A DNA stretch of 64,000 bases from the NCBI RefSeq assembly GCF_014190915.1, contig NZ_JACHVU010000011.1, positions 1 to 64,000 of the forward strand, written 5' to 3'. Position numbers and translations under genes: made by a program. Below, in pieces: positions 62,808 through 64,000 of this stretch (the first letter of the stretch is position 1; each line of letters opens with the position of its first letter). The DNA is from Mycolicibacterium iranicum. GTDB lineage: Bacteria > Actinomycetota > Actinomycetes > Mycobacteriales > Mycobacteriaceae. The notes below the pieces were generated by a model. The model ran no database searches and was not told the DNA's origin. It saw nothing but the letters and a program-made list of their open reading frames with translations.

Positions 62808-64000
62808 TCAGCGCGGCGCCAGGATCAGCCAGCCGTGCGCGGGCACGACGATGTCGGGGACCACTTCGATCGGCGGCGCCCCTGAGCCGGCGACGATCTC
62901 GGCATGGCCCAGCCCCAGGCCCGCGAGCGCCAGCGGCAGGGGTTCGTCGTCGACGTTGAGCGCGACGACGAGTGCGTCGTCGCCGTTGCGGGTGATGTAG
63001 ACGTAGGAGCTGTTCGTCACCGACAGCGCAGTGGTCCTGGCGGTGAAGAGCCATGGGTGCCGGCGGCGCAGCCCGACGAGGTGCTGGTGTGCGCGGAAGA
63101 CCTGGTGGCCGTGCTCGCCGACTCCGTCGAAGGGAGAACCGAATTCGGGCCGGACGGCGTCGTCGCCGCCGAAGCGCTCCTCCTTGACGCCGCGGTAGGC
63201 GACCTCGTCGCCGGCGTAGATGCTCGGGGTGCCGCCCGTCGTCAGCAGGATCACCAGTGCGTGTTCGACGTGCTCGGGATCGGTCAGCTGGCTGGCGATG
63301 CGGGTGACGTCGTGATTGCCGATGAACGTCAGCGGCGCAAACGATTCCAGGAACTCGTTGTGCCGCGTCAGCGCCCAGTCCAGCTCGTGGAAGTTGGTGT
63401 CGTTGATGCTGCTCCAGATGGCCTTCCACAGTTCGTACTGCGTGACGGAGTCGAATCCGGAGTCGTGGACGCGGGCCTGGTAGTCACCGTGGATGACCTC
63501 GCCGACGAACCACGCGTCGGGGTGCTTGTCCCGGACGCGGGGGAGCACCTGGGCCCAGAAGCTGTCGGGCACGGCGTAGGCCGCGTCGAGCCGCCAGCCG
63601 TCGGCGCCGCGGTCCAGCCAGTGACACATGACGTCGACGGTGTAGTCGACCACCTCGGGGTTGCGGTGGTCGAGCGCGATCAGGCCGCCGTGGCCCTCGA
63701 ACGTCGCGAACTCGTCTCCGCGCGTCCGGAACCAGGACCTGTCACCGCCGTCGACGGCGTCGCGGTAGCGCCCGAAATCGGTTCCCACGTGGTTGAACAC
63801 ACCGTCGAGCAGGATTCGCAGTCCCCGCTGGTGCGCCTCGGCGACGAGGTGGTCGAAGTCGCCGTCGTCGCCGAGCCGGGGGTCGATCCGAAGGTGGTCG
63901 GTGGTGTCGTAGCCGTGCGTCTGCGACTCGAACACCGGCCCGAGGGCAAGCCCCGACGCGCCGAGTTCGACGGCGTAGTCGAGCCAGTCGACGATGCGGC
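62808..64000 (-). CDS. GH13 alpha-amylase-family glycosidase, N-terminus outside the window
   Basis: The frame is open to the last base, so the N-terminus lies beyond the window; about 397 residues are visible. The GH13 regions occur in order: LDGVFNHVG (I), GWRLDAAY with the nucleophile Asp (II), VGEVIHGDY with the acid Glu (III), and FIGNHDVTRI with the last Asp (IV). It should hydrolyse or rearrange alpha-glucans or alpha-glucosides. No signal peptide can be judged. Its 3' end is 4 bases from the DUF1810 gene. Confidence 0.92.
   Translation of the reverse strand, partial: RIVDWLDYAVELGASGLALGPVFESQTHGYDTTDHLRIDPRLGDDGDFDHLVAEAHQRGLRILLDGVFNHVGTDFGRYRDAVDGGDRSWFRTRGDEFATFEGHGGLIALDHRNPEVVDYTVDVMCHWLDRGADGWRLDAAYAVPDSFWAQVLPRVRDKHPDAWFVGEVIHGDYQARVHDSGFDSVTQYELWKAIWSSINDTNFHELDWALTRHNEFLESFAPLTFIGNHDVTRIASQLTDPEHVEHALVILLTTGGTPSIYAGDEVAYRGVKEERFGGDDAVRPEFGSPFDGVGEHGHQVFRAHQHLVGLRRRHPWLFTARTTALSVTNSSYVYITRNGDDALVVALNVDDEPLPLALAGLGLGHAEIVAGSGAPPIEVVPDIVVPAHGWLILAPR

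Overview
The window is GC-rich chromosomal DNA from a mycobacterium, most likely a rapid-growing environmental species (Mycolicibacterium type). The evidence is an antigen 85 mycolyltransferase, an Apa antigen, a phthiodiolone-type ketoreductase, PE-PPE-type secreted hydrolases, F420-type LLM oxidoreductases, IdeR boxes and a gene order that matches M. tuberculosis Rv1836c-Rv1861. A Lon protease and an IdeR-controlled FhuF-like gene, both absent from that M. tuberculosis locus as I know it, fit a fast grower. No tRNA, rRNA, insertion sequence or CRISPR array was seen.

Layout. (1) 1-1305: 3' part of a DUF222/HNH protein. (2) 1340-21318: an accessory lipid-oxidation and secretion island. It carries four secreted proteins with long acidic, Ser-rich tails; three have a PE-PPE-type serine-hydrolase domain and one has only a C-terminal module shared with the largest. 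Among them are an Rv2951c-like ketoreductase, an alpha/beta hydrolase, two Baeyer-Villiger-type flavin monooxygenases, a P450, a methyltransferase, a cutinase, an SDR, an AlkB-type hydroxylase and a cyclooxygenase-like haem peroxidase. (3) 21356-48365: the conserved core, with Rv1836c-like VWA protein, glcB, a glycosylase-like gene, two CorC/CNNM proteins, guaB1, gnd, blaR/blaI, thioesterase, ureABCFGD, ndh, LLM oxidoreductase, SDR, apa and a GlsB-like protein. Three iron-related additions sit in or beside it: a ferric-iron ABC transporter, an IdeR-controlled FhuF-like gene, and an IdeR-box small RNA at the position of MrsI. (4) 48483-64000: CPBP protease, phosphoketolase, a double-domain CaiB/BaiF protein plus thiolase-like pair, mdh, a lipoprotein, an HhH-GPD protein, a TfoX-like protein, lon (with a HAIR-like heat-shock operator), an antigen 85 mycolyltransferase, a DUF1810 protein and a truncated GH13 amylase.

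How it fits together. The island reads as an export-linked programme for oxidising, esterifying or hydrolysing long-chain lipids outside or at the cell envelope. This is inferred from neighbourhood and families and no product is known. The core covers glyoxylate/TCA metabolism, purine recycling, the pentose phosphate route, urea use and respiration. Iron control is concentrated at 37.3-38.5 kb. Start sites were chosen from ribosome-binding sites, signal peptides and family lengths, and several GTG starts or leaderless starts are likely.
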